A stretch of DNA of 64,000 bases from Burkholderia sp. NRF60-BP8 (GTDB lineage Bacteria > Pseudomonadota > Gammaproteobacteria > Burkholderiales > Burkholderiaceae), in NCBI RefSeq assembly GCF_001522585.2, contig NZ_CP013373.1, positions 1,922,001 to 1,986,000 of the forward strand, given 5' to 3'. Shown here piece by piece: positions 40,850 through 48,468 of the stretch. Every line of letters starts with the position of its first letter. The stretch's first letter is position 1. A program made the translations under genes and the position numbers. Under the pieces are notes generated by a model. The model worked only from the letters and a program-made list of their open reading frames with translations. It searched no databases and was not told where the DNA came from.

Positions 40850-40855
40850 ATTCTA
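40850..40855 (-). promoter_or_regulatory. -10 element of ffs
   Basis: TAGAAT on the minus strand, placing the start near 40843-40845, in agreement with the 5' end of the SRP RNA helix. Confidence 0.55.
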
Positions 40856-41070
40856 TCACCGCTTCCGGACGAAAGCGACCGTTTGTTCGCATCAATGCGA
40901 ATCTCGCCGGGCAAACCGGCGCGTCGTTCAACCGGACACATAGAATTCGGCGCGCCCCTTGTAATTCGCGGACCGGCCTCCACCTGCGTGGCACGACGGT
41001 CGAACGTCGCGTCGTACCCCTACTCGCGTAGCGGCTACTATCGCCGCCCGCAGCAGATAGCAATTTAGGC

Positions 41071-41076
41071 TAATAT
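41071..41076 (+). promoter_or_regulatory. -10 element for trxA
   Basis: TAATAT in a local AT-rich stretch, about 154 bases upstream of trxA. The -35 is not clear. It implies a leader of about 145 nt. Confidence 0.45.
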
Positions 41077-41229
41077 GACGCCCGAACGACCCGCGAGCCG
41101 CGGCATGCAGCGCTTACGCCCTCTTTCCGGAAGGCGGAGTGACCTGCCGCAGCGGCCGGCAGCCTATGGCGGCCGGTACGCCGCAACGCGCAAGCAGGCA
41201 GTCCCCGAACCGTAAGAGGTATTGACCCA

Positions 41230-41556
41230 ATGAGCGAACAGATCAAACACATCAGCGACGCATCGTTCGAACAGGACGTCGTCAAGTCCGACAAGCCCGT
41301 TCTCGTCGATTTCTGGGCCGAATGGTGCGGCCCGTGCAAGATGATCGCCCCGATCCTCGACGAAGTCGCGAAGGACTACGGCGACAAGCTGCAGATCGCG
41401 AAGATCAACGTCGACGACAACCAGGCCACGCCGGCGAAATTCGGCGTGCGCGGCATCCCGACGCTGATCCTGTTCAAGAACGGCGCGGCCGCCGCGCAGA
41501 AGGTCGGCGCGCTGTCGAAGTCGCAGCTCACCGCATTCCTGGACAGCCACCTGTAA
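41230..41556 (+). CDS. trxA: Thioredoxin 1
   Basis: Cytosolic disulphide reductase, 108 residues. WCGPC active site with Cys33 and Cys36, cis-Pro loop GIPTLILF, and Asp27 in VDFWAEW, all as in E. coli TrxA. The ATG is preceded by AGAGG at suitable distance. It stands upstream of rho on the same strand, as in many proteobacteria, but a separate rho promoter lies between. Confidence 0.98.
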   Translation: MSEQIKHISDASFEQDVVKSDKPVLVDFWAEWCGPCKMIAPILDEVAKDYGDKLQIAKINVDDNQATPAKFGVRGIPTLILFKNGAAAAQKVGALSKSQLTAFLDSHL

Positions 41557-41570
41557 TACCGGCAGTTCCG

Positions 41571-41600
41571 CGGACGTGTTGTCAGTCGGCAACACGTCCG
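41571..41600. repeat. Perfect 11-bp inverted repeat after trxA
   Basis: Arms 41571-41581 and 41590-41600 around an 8-base loop. It has no T-run, so it is not a standard intrinsic terminator; it may protect the trxA 3' end or pause polymerase. Confidence 0.6.
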
Positions 41601-41642
41601 TCGTCAAGCCGCCGATCGCTCGCTCAAGCGCGAATCGGCCTA

Positions 41643-41651
41643 TGCTAGAAT
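41643..41651 (+). promoter_or_regulatory. Extended -10 promoter of rho
   Basis: TGCTAGAAT: a TGn extension and TAGAAT hexamer, about 100 bases upstream of rho; -35 poorly defined. Confidence 0.55.
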
Positions 41652-41690
41652 TAAAAAACGTCGGCAAGACGCATTTAAGTCTCTGAGCGC

Positions 41691-41738
41691 TTCCGCTCGC
41701 CCTCCTCCCTTATTTTCTTTCGTCGCATCTCCTCCCTG
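41691..41738 (+). promoter_or_regulatory. rho: Pyrimidine-rich rho leader, candidate rut site
   Basis: In these 48 bases I count 41 pyrimidines, 5 G and 2 A, in a genome that is otherwise G-rich. C-rich, G-poor unstructured RNA is what Rho binds, and Rho autoregulates its own gene by leader attenuation in E. coli. Autoregulation here is inference. Confidence 0.5.
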
Positions 41739-41751
41739 GCGGGTTCTCCGT

Positions 41752-43014
41752 ATGCATTTATCCGAGCTCAAGTCTCTGCACGTGTCCGAACTGATCGAAA
41801 TGGCCAATGGCCTGGAGATCGAAAACGCGAACCGCCTGCGCAAGCAGGAGTTGATGTTCGCCATTCTCAAAAAGCGCGCCAAGACGGGAGAGACGATCTT
41901 CGGCGACGGCACGCTCGAAGTGCTGCCGGACGGCTTCGGCTTCCTGCGCTCGCCGGAAATGTCGTACCTCGCGAGCACCGACGACATCTACATCAGCCCG
42001 TCGCAGATCCGTCGCTTCAACCTGCACACCGGCGACACCATCGAAGGTGAAGTCCGCACGCCGAAGGACGGCGAGCGCTACTTCGCGCTGGTGAAGGTCG
42101 ACAAAGTCAACGGGCAGCCGCCCGAGGCCTCGAAACACAAGATCATGTTCGAGAACCTCACGCCGCTGCACCCGAACAAGCCGCTGTCGCTCGAACGCGA
42201 AATGCGCGGCGAAGAGAACGTCACCGGCCGCATCATCGACATGATCGCGCCGATCGGCAAGGGCCAGCGCGGCCTGCTCGTCGCGTCGCCGAAGTCGGGC
42301 AAGACCGTGATGCTCCAGCACATCGCGCACGCGATCAAGCAGAACCACCCGGACGTGATCCTGTTCGTGCTGCTGATCGACGAGCGCCCGGAAGAAGTGA
42401 CCGAAATGCAGCGCTCGGTCGCCGGCGAAGTGATCGCGTCGACGTTCGACGAACCGGCCACGCGTCACGTCCAGGTCGCCGAAATGGTGATCGAGAAGGC
42501 CAAGCGCCTCGTCGAAATGAAGCACGACGTCGTGATCCTGCTCGACTCGATCACGCGTCTCGCGCGCGCGTACAACACCGTGATTCCGGCATCGGGCAAG
42601 GTGCTGACGGGCGGTGTCGACGCGAACGCGCTGCAGCGTCCGAAGCGCTTCTTCGGCGCGGCGCGCAACATCGAGGAAGGCGGTTCGCTGACGATCATCG
42701 GCACCGCGCTGATCGAAACCGGCAGCCGCATGGACGACGTGATCTACGAAGAGTTCAAGGGCACCGGCAACATGGAAGTGCACCTCGAGCGCCGCCTCGC
42801 GGAAAAGCGCGTCTACCCGTCGATCAATCTGAACAAGTCGGGCACGCGTCGCGAGGAAATGCTGATCAAGCCCGAGATCCTTCAGAAGATCTGGGTGCTG
42901 CGCAAGTTCATTCACGACATGGACGAAGTCGAGGCCATGGAATTCCTGCTCGACAAGATCCGCCAAACGAAGAGCAACTCCGAGTTCTTCGACCTGATGC
43001 GCCGCGGCGGCTGA
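41752..43014 (+). CDS. rho: Transcription termination factor Rho
   Basis: Hexameric RNA-dependent ATPase, 420 residues like E. coli Rho (419). N-terminal helical Rho_N domain ([18 protein letters not shown]), cold-shock-like RNA-binding domain with GFGFLRS near residue 62, Walker A SPKSGKT near 178-184, and Walker B with [16 protein letters not shown]. The Q-loop and R-loop regions ([18 protein letters not shown]) are intact. No strong Shine-Dalgarno precedes the ATG. A T5 terminator follows the gene. Confidence 0.98.
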   Translation: MHLSELKSLHVSELIEMANGLEIENANRLRKQELMFAILKKRAKTGETIFGDGTLEVLPDGFGFLRSPEMSYLASTDDIYISPSQIRRFNLHTGDTIEGEVRTPKDGERYFALVKVDKVNGQPPEASKHKIMFENLTPLHPNKPLSLEREMRGEENVTGRIIDMIAPIGKGQRGLLVASPKSGKTVMLQHIAHAIKQNHPDVILFVLLIDERPEEVTEMQRSVAGEVIASTFDEPATRHVQVAEMVIEKAKRLVEMKHDVVILLDSITRLARAYNTVIPASGKVLTGGVDANALQRPKRFFGAARNIEEGGSLTIIGTALIETGSRMDDVIYEEFKGTGNMEVHLERRLAEKRVYPSINLNKSGTRREEMLIKPEILQKIWVLRKFIHDMDEVEAMEFLLDKIRQTKSNSEFFDLMRRGG

Positions 43015-43032
43015 TCGCCCCCGCTCCGCGAC

Positions 43033-43067
43033 ACGGCCGCCCGCACATCCTGCCGGCGGCCGTTTTT
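43033..43067 (+). terminator. Rho-independent terminator after rho
   Basis: ACGGCCGCC / GGCGGCCGT stem with a 13-base loop, followed by a T5 run (the stem's last T is its first base), 20 bases past the rho stop. Confidence 0.8.
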
Positions 43068-43073
43068 CGGTCG

Positions 43074-43108
43074 CAACCTGAACGTGAACGTACAGGTTGA
43101 TCTATAAT
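43074..43108 (+). promoter_or_regulatory. MerR-type operator and promoter of the merR-MFS unit
   Basis: CAACCTG (43074-43080) and CAGGTTG (43093-43099) form a perfect 7-bp dyad with a 12-base centre. It ends just before a consensus TATAAT at 43103-43108 and overlaps a poor -35 (CTGAAC at 43079-43084, 18-base spacer). A dyad between -35 and -10 is the classic MerR-family layout, so autoregulation is likely. Confidence 0.6.
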
Positions 43109-43141
43109 CGCGTCATTGTCCCCGTCGAACCTCCCCGACCG

Positions 43142-43642
43142 ATGCCGAACGATGCCTCCACCACGCTATTGACCGTCAGCGACGCCGCGTCGCGGCTCGG
43201 CGTCACGCCGCGCACGCTCAAATATTACGAAGAGCGCGGGCTCGTTACGCCGTCGCGCAGCGAAGGCCGCTACCGCCTTTACGACGAAGCCGACCTCGAG
43301 CGCTTCGCGCGCATCCTGCGGTTGCGTGCGCTCGGCTTCTCGCTGCACGGCATCACCGAAATGCTGAAGCGCCCGCTGGAAGAAACAGGCGACGGCCGGC
43401 GCCGCTATTCGGAGGCGTCGCTGCGCGAGATCCGCGCCGGCCTCGCCGGGCAGATCGATACGCTGGACCGACGGATCGCGGCCGTTCAGCGCGAGCTGAA
43501 GGAGGCCGTCGCGCTGCGCAAGGAGTTGCAACACGACATCGACTACGTCGAACGGCGCCTCGCCGGCGAAAACGCCGACGCGCTGATCGCGCAGCGGCGG
43601 GCCGAAGCCGGCACGCGGGCCGCACGCAAGGATCGCGAATGA
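43142..43642 (+). CDS. MerR family transcriptional regulator
   Basis: The product is 166 residues from the ATG at 43142. An N-terminal winged HTH of MerR type covers about 9-78 (TVSDAASRLGVTPRTLKYYEERGLV; RYRLYDEADLERFARI), then a long dimerisation coiled coil. There is no metal-binding cysteine pair, so the inducer is more likely an organic compound than a metal. The stop overlaps the MFS start by ATGA, so it probably controls that exporter. Confidence 0.9.
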   Translation: MPNDASTTLLTVSDAASRLGVTPRTLKYYEERGLVTPSRSEGRYRLYDEADLERFARILRLRALGFSLHGITEMLKRPLEETGDGRRRYSEASLREIRAGLAGQIDTLDRRIAAVQRELKEAVALRKELQHDIDYVERRLAGENADALIAQRRAEAGTRAARKDRE

Positions 43643-45195
43643 ACGCGGTGCCTGGCCGGCCGCCGCTATGGAGCCGCGCGAACCTGCGCGGGGATCTGTT
43701 CCCGTGGGCCCTCGCGCTCGTCACCGGCATCGACTACTTCGACAACGCCGTGTTCTCGTTCTTCGCGAGCTACATCGCGGGCGGCATCAACGCGTCGCCC
43801 GACGAACTCGTCTGGTCGTCGAGCGCCTACGCGGTCGCGGCCGTGCTCGGCATCCTGCAGCAGCAATGGTGGGTCGACCGGCTCGGCCATCGCCGCTACG
43901 TCGCGGGCTGCATGCTGATGTTCTCGTTCGGCGCGATCGCGGCGGCGCTGGCCGACACGTCGCTGGCGCTCGCGTTCGCGCGCGGCTTCCAGGGCTATTT
44001 CATCGGCCCGATGATGGGCGCGTGCCGGATCCTGATCCAGATCAGCTTCAAGCCGCAGGAACGGCCGCCCGCGACGCGCGCTTTCCTGATCATGATCCTG
44101 CTCGGCAGCGCGCTCGCCCCGATCGTCGGCGGGCTGCTGGTCGCGCATTCGACGTGGCGCGCCCTGTTCGCGTGCACCGCGCCGGCCGGCATCGCGTTCG
44201 CGATCCTCGCGTTGCTCACGCTGCCCGATTCGGGCCGCACGCCGGACGACGAACGCGGCTCCGGACACTTCTGGCCGTACGTCGTGTTCGCGCTCGCGCA
44301 AGGGGCGCTGCAGATCGTGCTGCAGCAGGTGCATTACCAGCTCTACAGCGGCTCGCCGATGCTGATCGTGCTGACGATCGCGGGGCTCGGCGCGCTCGCG
44401 TGGTTCGCGTATCACCAGTGGCATCACCCGACGCCGCTCGTGCGGCTGCACGCGTTTCGCGAGCGGACGTTCCAGATCGGGCTGCTGCTCTACATGTTCT
44501 ATTACTACGAGACGACGGGCTTCAGTTATCTGACGTCGCGGTTCCTCGAGGGCGGGCTCGGCTATCCGGTCGAGAACGCCGGGCGCCTGGTGGGCACGAT
44601 GTCGCTGATCTCGGCCACCGCGCTGTTCGCCTACCTGCGCTACGCGAAATTCGTCACGCACAAGAAGTGGTTCGTCGTGCCGGGGTTCGCGATCGCCGTC
44701 ACGGCCGCGCTGTGGATGACGCGGATGACGCCGCAGGTCGGCGAAGCCGCGCTGATCGTCCCGCTGCTGCTGCGCGGGTTGCTGCTGCTGTTCATCGTGC
44801 TGCCGGTCGCGAACCTCACGTTCCGGATTTTCGCGATCGACGAATACACGCACGGCTACCGGCTGAAGAACATCGTGCGGCAACTGACGATCTCGTTCGC
44901 GACGTCGTCGGTGATCATCGTCGAGCAGCATCGGCTGGCCGTGCACCAGACACGGCTCGTCGAGCGCGCGAACGCGTTCGATCCGCTGTTCCAGCAGACC
45001 GTCGATGCGCTGACGCGCAGCTTTGCGGCCGCCGGCCACGCGCCGAACGATGCGCACGGCCTCGCGATCGCGTCGATCGCGCGGATGGTGGCGCAACAGG
45101 CGTCGTTCCTCACGTCGCTCGACGGCTTTTACTTCCTCGCGGGCGTGGCGCTCGTCGGCGGCCTCTTCGCGGCATGGCAAAAACAGATCGATTGA
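43639..45195 (+). CDS. MFS transporter (probable drug/metabolite exporter)
   Basis: The product is 518 residues with about 12-14 hydrophobic helices. The loop after helix 2 reads WWVDRLGHRRYVAG, a motif A variant of the major facilitator superfamily; an Arg/Gly-containing fourth helix (ARGFQGYFIGPMMG) follows, as in drug:H+ antiporters. The substrate is unknown. Translational coupling to the MerR gene (4-base overlap) suggests an inducible efflux pair. Confidence 0.85.
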   Translation: MNAVPGRPPLWSRANLRGDLFPWALALVTGIDYFDNAVFSFFASYIAGGINASPDELVWSSSAYAVAAVLGILQQQWWVDRLGHRRYVAGCMLMFSFGAIAAALADTSLALAFARGFQGYFIGPMMGACRILIQISFKPQERPPATRAFLIMILLGSALAPIVGGLLVAHSTWRALFACTAPAGIAFAILALLTLPDSGRTPDDERGSGHFWPYVVFALAQGALQIVLQQVHYQLYSGSPMLIVLTIAGLGALAWFAYHQWHHPTPLVRLHAFRERTFQIGLLLYMFYYYETTGFSYLTSRFLEGGLGYPVENAGRLVGTMSLISATALFAYLRYAKFVTHKKWFVVPGFAIAVTAALWMTRMTPQVGEAALIVPLLLRGLLLLFIVLPVANLTFRIFAIDEYTHGYRLKNIVRQLTISFATSSVIIVEQHRLAVHQTRLVERANAFDPLFQQTVDALTRSFAAAGHAPNDAHGLAIASIARMVAQQASFLTSLDGFYFLAGVALVGGLFAAWQKQID

Positions 45196-45233
45196 GTTAA
45201 AAGACAGGCTTTGGATTTTCGTCCGCCGCCTCC

Positions 45234-46067
45234 ATGCTTTCGAAACTGACCCGCTGGTTCGACGACCGCCGCCGCGACCGCGCGCTGCGCAGCCACCCGA
45301 TTTCCGATGCGTTGTGGCAGGACACCGTCGCGCGGCTGCCGTTTCTCGACGCGCTGCCGCCCGCCGATTTGGCCCGGCTGCGAGAGCTGACGAGCCTGTT
45401 CATCGCGAGGAAGTCGTTTTCGACCGCGCACGGGCTCGAGCTGACCGACGCGATGATCGTCGCGATCGCCGCGCAGGCCTGCCTGCCCGTGCTGAATCTC
45501 GACCTGTCGCTGTACGACGGCTGGGTCGGCGTCGTCGTGTATCCGGGCGAATTCGTGATCCGCAAGACCGTGCAGGACGAGGACGGCGTCGTCCACGAAG
45601 TCGAGCAGGATGCGAGCGGCGAGGCTTGGGAAGGCGGCCCCGTGATCCTGTCGTGGGAAGACGCGCAGATGACGGACGGTCGGGACGCGTACAACGTCGT
45701 GATCCACGAGTTCGCGCACAAGATCGACATGGTCAACGGCGCGGCCGACGGCTATCCGCCCCTTTTTCGCCGCTGGCATGCGCCGCATCTCGACGCGCAG
45801 GCGTGGGCCGACGTGTTCGAACACGCGTACGACCAGTTCTGCGCGCGCGTCGACGCGGTGCCGGACCGCGCGTGGGCGCGCTTCGAGCGGGACTCGCTGA
45901 TCGATCCCTATGCGGCCGATCACCCGTCGGAATTCTTCGCGGTGTGCAGCGAGGCGCTGTTCGTGCGGCCGAAAGCGTTCGAGTCCGAATTTCCGGAGCT
46001 GTACCGGCTGCTCGCGCGCTACTACCGGCAGGATCCGGCCGGCACCGGCGCACTCGACGCGCGATGA
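45234..46067 (+). CDS. mtfA: MtfA-type zinc peptidase (M90)
   Basis: The product is 277 residues. HEFAHKID at about 158-165 gives the HExxH-like zinc site with Glu159; a downstream Glu in FFAVCSEALF is the likely third ligand. E. coli MtfA binds the repressor Mlc and has aminopeptidase activity; whether Mlc exists here is unknown. The ATG at 45234 begins 38 bases after the MFS stop and has no strong ribosome-binding site. Confidence 0.9.
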   Translation: MLSKLTRWFDDRRRDRALRSHPISDALWQDTVARLPFLDALPPADLARLRELTSLFIARKSFSTAHGLELTDAMIVAIAAQACLPVLNLDLSLYDGWVGVVVYPGEFVIRKTVQDEDGVVHEVEQDASGEAWEGGPVILSWEDAQMTDGRDAYNVVIHEFAHKIDMVNGAADGYPPLFRRWHAPHLDAQAWADVFEHAYDQFCARVDAVPDRAWARFERDSLIDPYAADHPSEFFAVCSEALFVRPKAFESEFPELYRLLARYYRQDPAGTGALDAR

Positions 46068-46074
46068 AAATTAT

Positions 46075-46103
46075 TCGTCAACCGTCTGATTTTCTGGCAT
46101 AAT
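46075..46103 (+). promoter_or_regulatory. Sigma-70 promoter of rpmE2
   Basis: TCGTCA at 46075-46080 and CATAAT at 46098-46103 with a 17-base spacer in an AT-rich patch. The leader would be about 115 nt, long enough to hold a regulatory structure. Confidence 0.5.
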
Positions 46104-46224
46104 CGCCGTTTTTCGACCTTAGGCAAGTGGCTCGCGCCGGGCTTGACGGCGGCCGAATCGCTCCCATCGGGGCGGCTCGACACGGCAAGCGGCGGGTTGG
46201 CTACCGCTATCACCAAGGAAAATC

Positions 46225-46491
46225 ATGAAACCTGGCATTCACCCGGACTACCGCGAAGTCGTCTTCCAAGACATGTCGAACGGCTTCAAGTTCATCACGC
46301 GCTCGACGATCCAGACGCGTGAAACCATCGAACACGAAGGCAAGACCTACCCGCTCGCCAAGATCGAAGTGTCGTCGGAATCGCACTCGTTCTACACGGG
46401 TCAGCAAAAGATCATGGACACGGCAGGCCGTGTCGAGAAGTTCAAGAACAAGTTCGGCGCACGCGCGAACGGCAAGGCTGCAGCAAAGTAA
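46225..46491 (+). CDS. rpmE2: 50S ribosomal protein L31 type B
   Basis: The product is 88 residues. It has no cysteine at all, so it is the zinc-independent (type B, YkgM-like) paralogue: [27 protein letters not shown] and the [11 protein letters not shown] block. In many bacteria this form replaces zinc-binding L31 under zinc limitation; in Burkholderia it may be the main L31. Start with AAGGAAA upstream. It is monocistronic with its own promoter and terminator. Confidence 0.96.
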
Positions 46492-46534
46492 GCTTTGCAC
46501 CGATCCGGTGGTTGCAACGCACCGGTACCGCACG

Positions 46535-46561
46535 AAAGGGCAGCCCAGGCTGCCCTTTTTT
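46535..46561 (+). terminator. Rho-independent terminator of rpmE2
   Basis: AAAGGGCAGCC / GGCTGCCCTTT with a 2-base loop and T6 run, 43 bases after the stop. Confidence 0.88.
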
Positions 46562-46605
46562 GTCTCTGCTCGCCGGGAAGCGCCATCCCGCGCCCGGGCA
46601 ACGAC

Positions 46606-46635
46606 CTGACGCACAACAGCGGGCGCGACTACAAT
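46606..46635 (+). promoter_or_regulatory. Sigma-70 promoter of the GT39-MATE unit
   Basis: CTGACG at 46606-46611 and TACAAT at 46630-46635, 18-base spacer, about 67 bases from predicted transcript start to the first gene. Confidence 0.5.
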
Positions 46636-46708
46636 GCCGGATGCTCGAAACCGGCTCGACCGCGCGCCACCGCACCGGCCGCCCGCCCATAACAAATCGC
46701 TCATCTGC

Positions 46709-48466
46709 ATGAAGCCTGTCGTCCGTCTCACCGCCTCCGCCACGCGCGCGCTGCCGCGCTGGCTGCTGCTCACGCTCTGCTGCGTTTACGCGGCGTTCGG
46801 CCTGTTCGGTCGCGACCCGTGGAAAAACGAGGATGCGGCGGGCTTCGGCGTGATGTGGACGATGGCCAAGGGCGGCTGGCACGACTGGCTGCTGCCGAAC
46901 CTGGTCGGCAAATTCATCACGACCGACGGGCCGCTCGGCTACTGGCTCGGCGCGCTGTCGATCCGCGGCCTCGGCCCGTGGGTCGACGCGAGCAACGCGT
47001 CGCGCGTCGACACCGGCGTGCTGTTCTGCGTCGCGTGCGCGTTCGTCTGGTACGCGGCCTACCTCCTCGGCCGGCGCGCCGAGGTTCAACCGTTCAAATA
47101 CGCATTCGGCGGCGAACCCGAACCGCGCGACTACGGCCGCACGCTCGCGGACGGCGCGCTGCTGGTGCTCGTCGCCTGCTTCGGCCTCGCGGAACGCGGG
47201 CACGAAACGACGCCGCAGCTTGCGCAGTTCGCGTGGATCGCGATGCTCGTCTACGGGATCGTGCGCGGCATCGACAAGCCGCTGCAAGGCGCACTGTGGT
47301 GGGGCCTCGCGATCGGCCTCGTCGCGCTGTCCGGCAACCCGGTGCTGGTCGTCGCACTGCTCGCGGGCACGGCCGCGCTGTGGCTCGTGACGCCCGAGAT
47401 GCGCAACCTGCGCCTGCCGCTGGTCGGCGTGCCGCTCGCGGCCGCGATCTTCGCGCTCTGGCCGCTCGCCGCCTTCGTCGCGGCGCCGGACGACGCCGCC
47501 TGGTTCTTCAACCAGTGGATTCACGGCAGCCTGATGCGCTTTTCGGGCCCGCCGACGGCCGTGCTCGGCTATGCGGCGAAGAACCTGCCGCTGTTCACGT
47601 GGCCCGCGTGGCCGCTCGCGATCTGGGCGTGGTGGAGCTGGGCCGGCATGCGCCGCCGTGCGCACATCGCGATTCCGCTGTCGGTTGCCGTGCCGCTCGT
47701 CGCGCTCGTGATCCTGCAAAGCCAGCAGTCGAACCGCATGTACATGCTGCTGCTGCCGCCGCTCGCGGTGCTCGCGACGTTCGCGCTGCCGACCCTCAAG
47801 CGCGGCGCGATCAACGCGATCGACTGGTTCGCGGTGCTGAGCTTCACGATCCTCGGCACCTTCGTGTGGCTCGTGTGGCTCGCGTCGCTCACCGGCTTCC
47901 CGCATCCGCTCGCGCGCAACCTCGCGCGCCTCGTGCCCGGCTACGAGCCGCATTTCAAGATCCTGTCGTTCGTCTGCGCGGTGATCGTCACCGTGTGCTG
48001 GTGCTTCCTCGTGCGCTGGCGCGTCTCGCGACAGCCGAAGGTGCTGTGGCGCAGCGTCGTGCTGTCGAGCGCGGGCACCACGCTGATGTGGGTGCTGCTG
48101 ATGACGCTGTGGCTGCCGATCGTCAACTACGGCCGCACCTATCGCGACGTCGCGCAACAGATCGCCGTACACCTGCCGTCCGACTACGAGTGCATTTCGC
48201 CGGTGCGGCTCGGCGACGCGCAGATCGCGACCTTCGCGTACTTCGGCAACATGCACTTCGATTTCTCCGGCGACTGCGACGTGATCCTGCGCCAGGACCG
48301 CGCCGACTTCGGCGAGCCGAGCGCGATGTCGCAATACGTGTGGCGTCTCGTCTGGGAAGGCCGCCGCGTCGCCGACCGCGACGAGCGCTTCCGCCTGTAC
48401 GAGCGCATCGAACGGCCGAAGACGCCCGTCAAGCGGCGTCCGCCGCGCCGCCAGGCGGCCGATTGA
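46709..48466 (+). CDS. GT39 (ArnT/PMT-like) membrane glycosyltransferase
   Basis: The product is 585 residues. Around ten to twelve hydrophobic helices; the first periplasmic loop has acidic residues in GRDPWKNEDAAG, the position of the catalytic acidic residues in GT-C enzymes such as ArnT. A soluble C-terminal part after about residue 480 contains two cysteines (YECISP, SGDCDV) that may pair in the periplasm, then a basic Arg/Pro-rich end. Such enzymes take sugars from a polyprenyl phosphate to lipid A or other acceptors; donor and acceptor here are unknown. The MATE gene begins 2 bases after its stop. Confidence 0.75.
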   Translation: MKPVVRLTASATRALPRWLLLTLCCVYAAFGLFGRDPWKNEDAAGFGVMWTMAKGGWHDWLLPNLVGKFITTDGPLGYWLGALSIRGLGPWVDASNASRVDTGVLFCVACAFVWYAAYLLGRRAEVQPFKYAFGGEPEPRDYGRTLADGALLVLVACFGLAERGHETTPQLAQFAWIAMLVYGIVRGIDKPLQGALWWGLAIGLVALSGNPVLVVALLAGTAALWLVTPEMRNLRLPLVGVPLAAAIFALWPLAAFVAAPDDAAWFFNQWIHGSLMRFSGPPTAVLGYAAKNLPLFTWPAWPLAIWAWWSWAGMRRRAHIAIPLSVAVPLVALVILQSQQSNRMYMLLLPPLAVLATFALPTLKRGAINAIDWFAVLSFTILGTFVWLVWLASLTGFPHPLARNLARLVPGYEPHFKILSFVCAVIVTVCWCFLVRWRVSRQPKVLWRSVVLSSAGTTLMWVLLMTLWLPIVNYGRTYRDVAQQIAVHLPSDYECISPVRLGDAQIATFAYFGNMHFDFSGDCDVILRQDRADFGEPSAMSQYVWRLVWEGRRVADRDERFRLYERIERPKTPVKRRPPRRQAAD

Positions 48467-48468
48467 CG

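Larger units (their letters stand above)
40846..41229. other. Intergenic region between ffs and trxA
   Basis: This 384-base stretch contains the ffs -10 element at its left and the trxA -10 plus a ~145-base trxA leader at its right. Between 40860 and 41065 I see no coding sequence, tRNA or clear repeat. Confidence 0.6.

Noticed and set aside
43097..43141. A TTG start extending the first MerR protein by 15 residues
   Set aside because: It would lie inside the predicted promoter, before the transcript start, and the added residues are not MerR-like.
46709..46770. Possible signal peptide making the GT39 protein secreted
   Set aside because: The hydrophobic stretch is the first of many transmembrane helices in an integral membrane enzyme.
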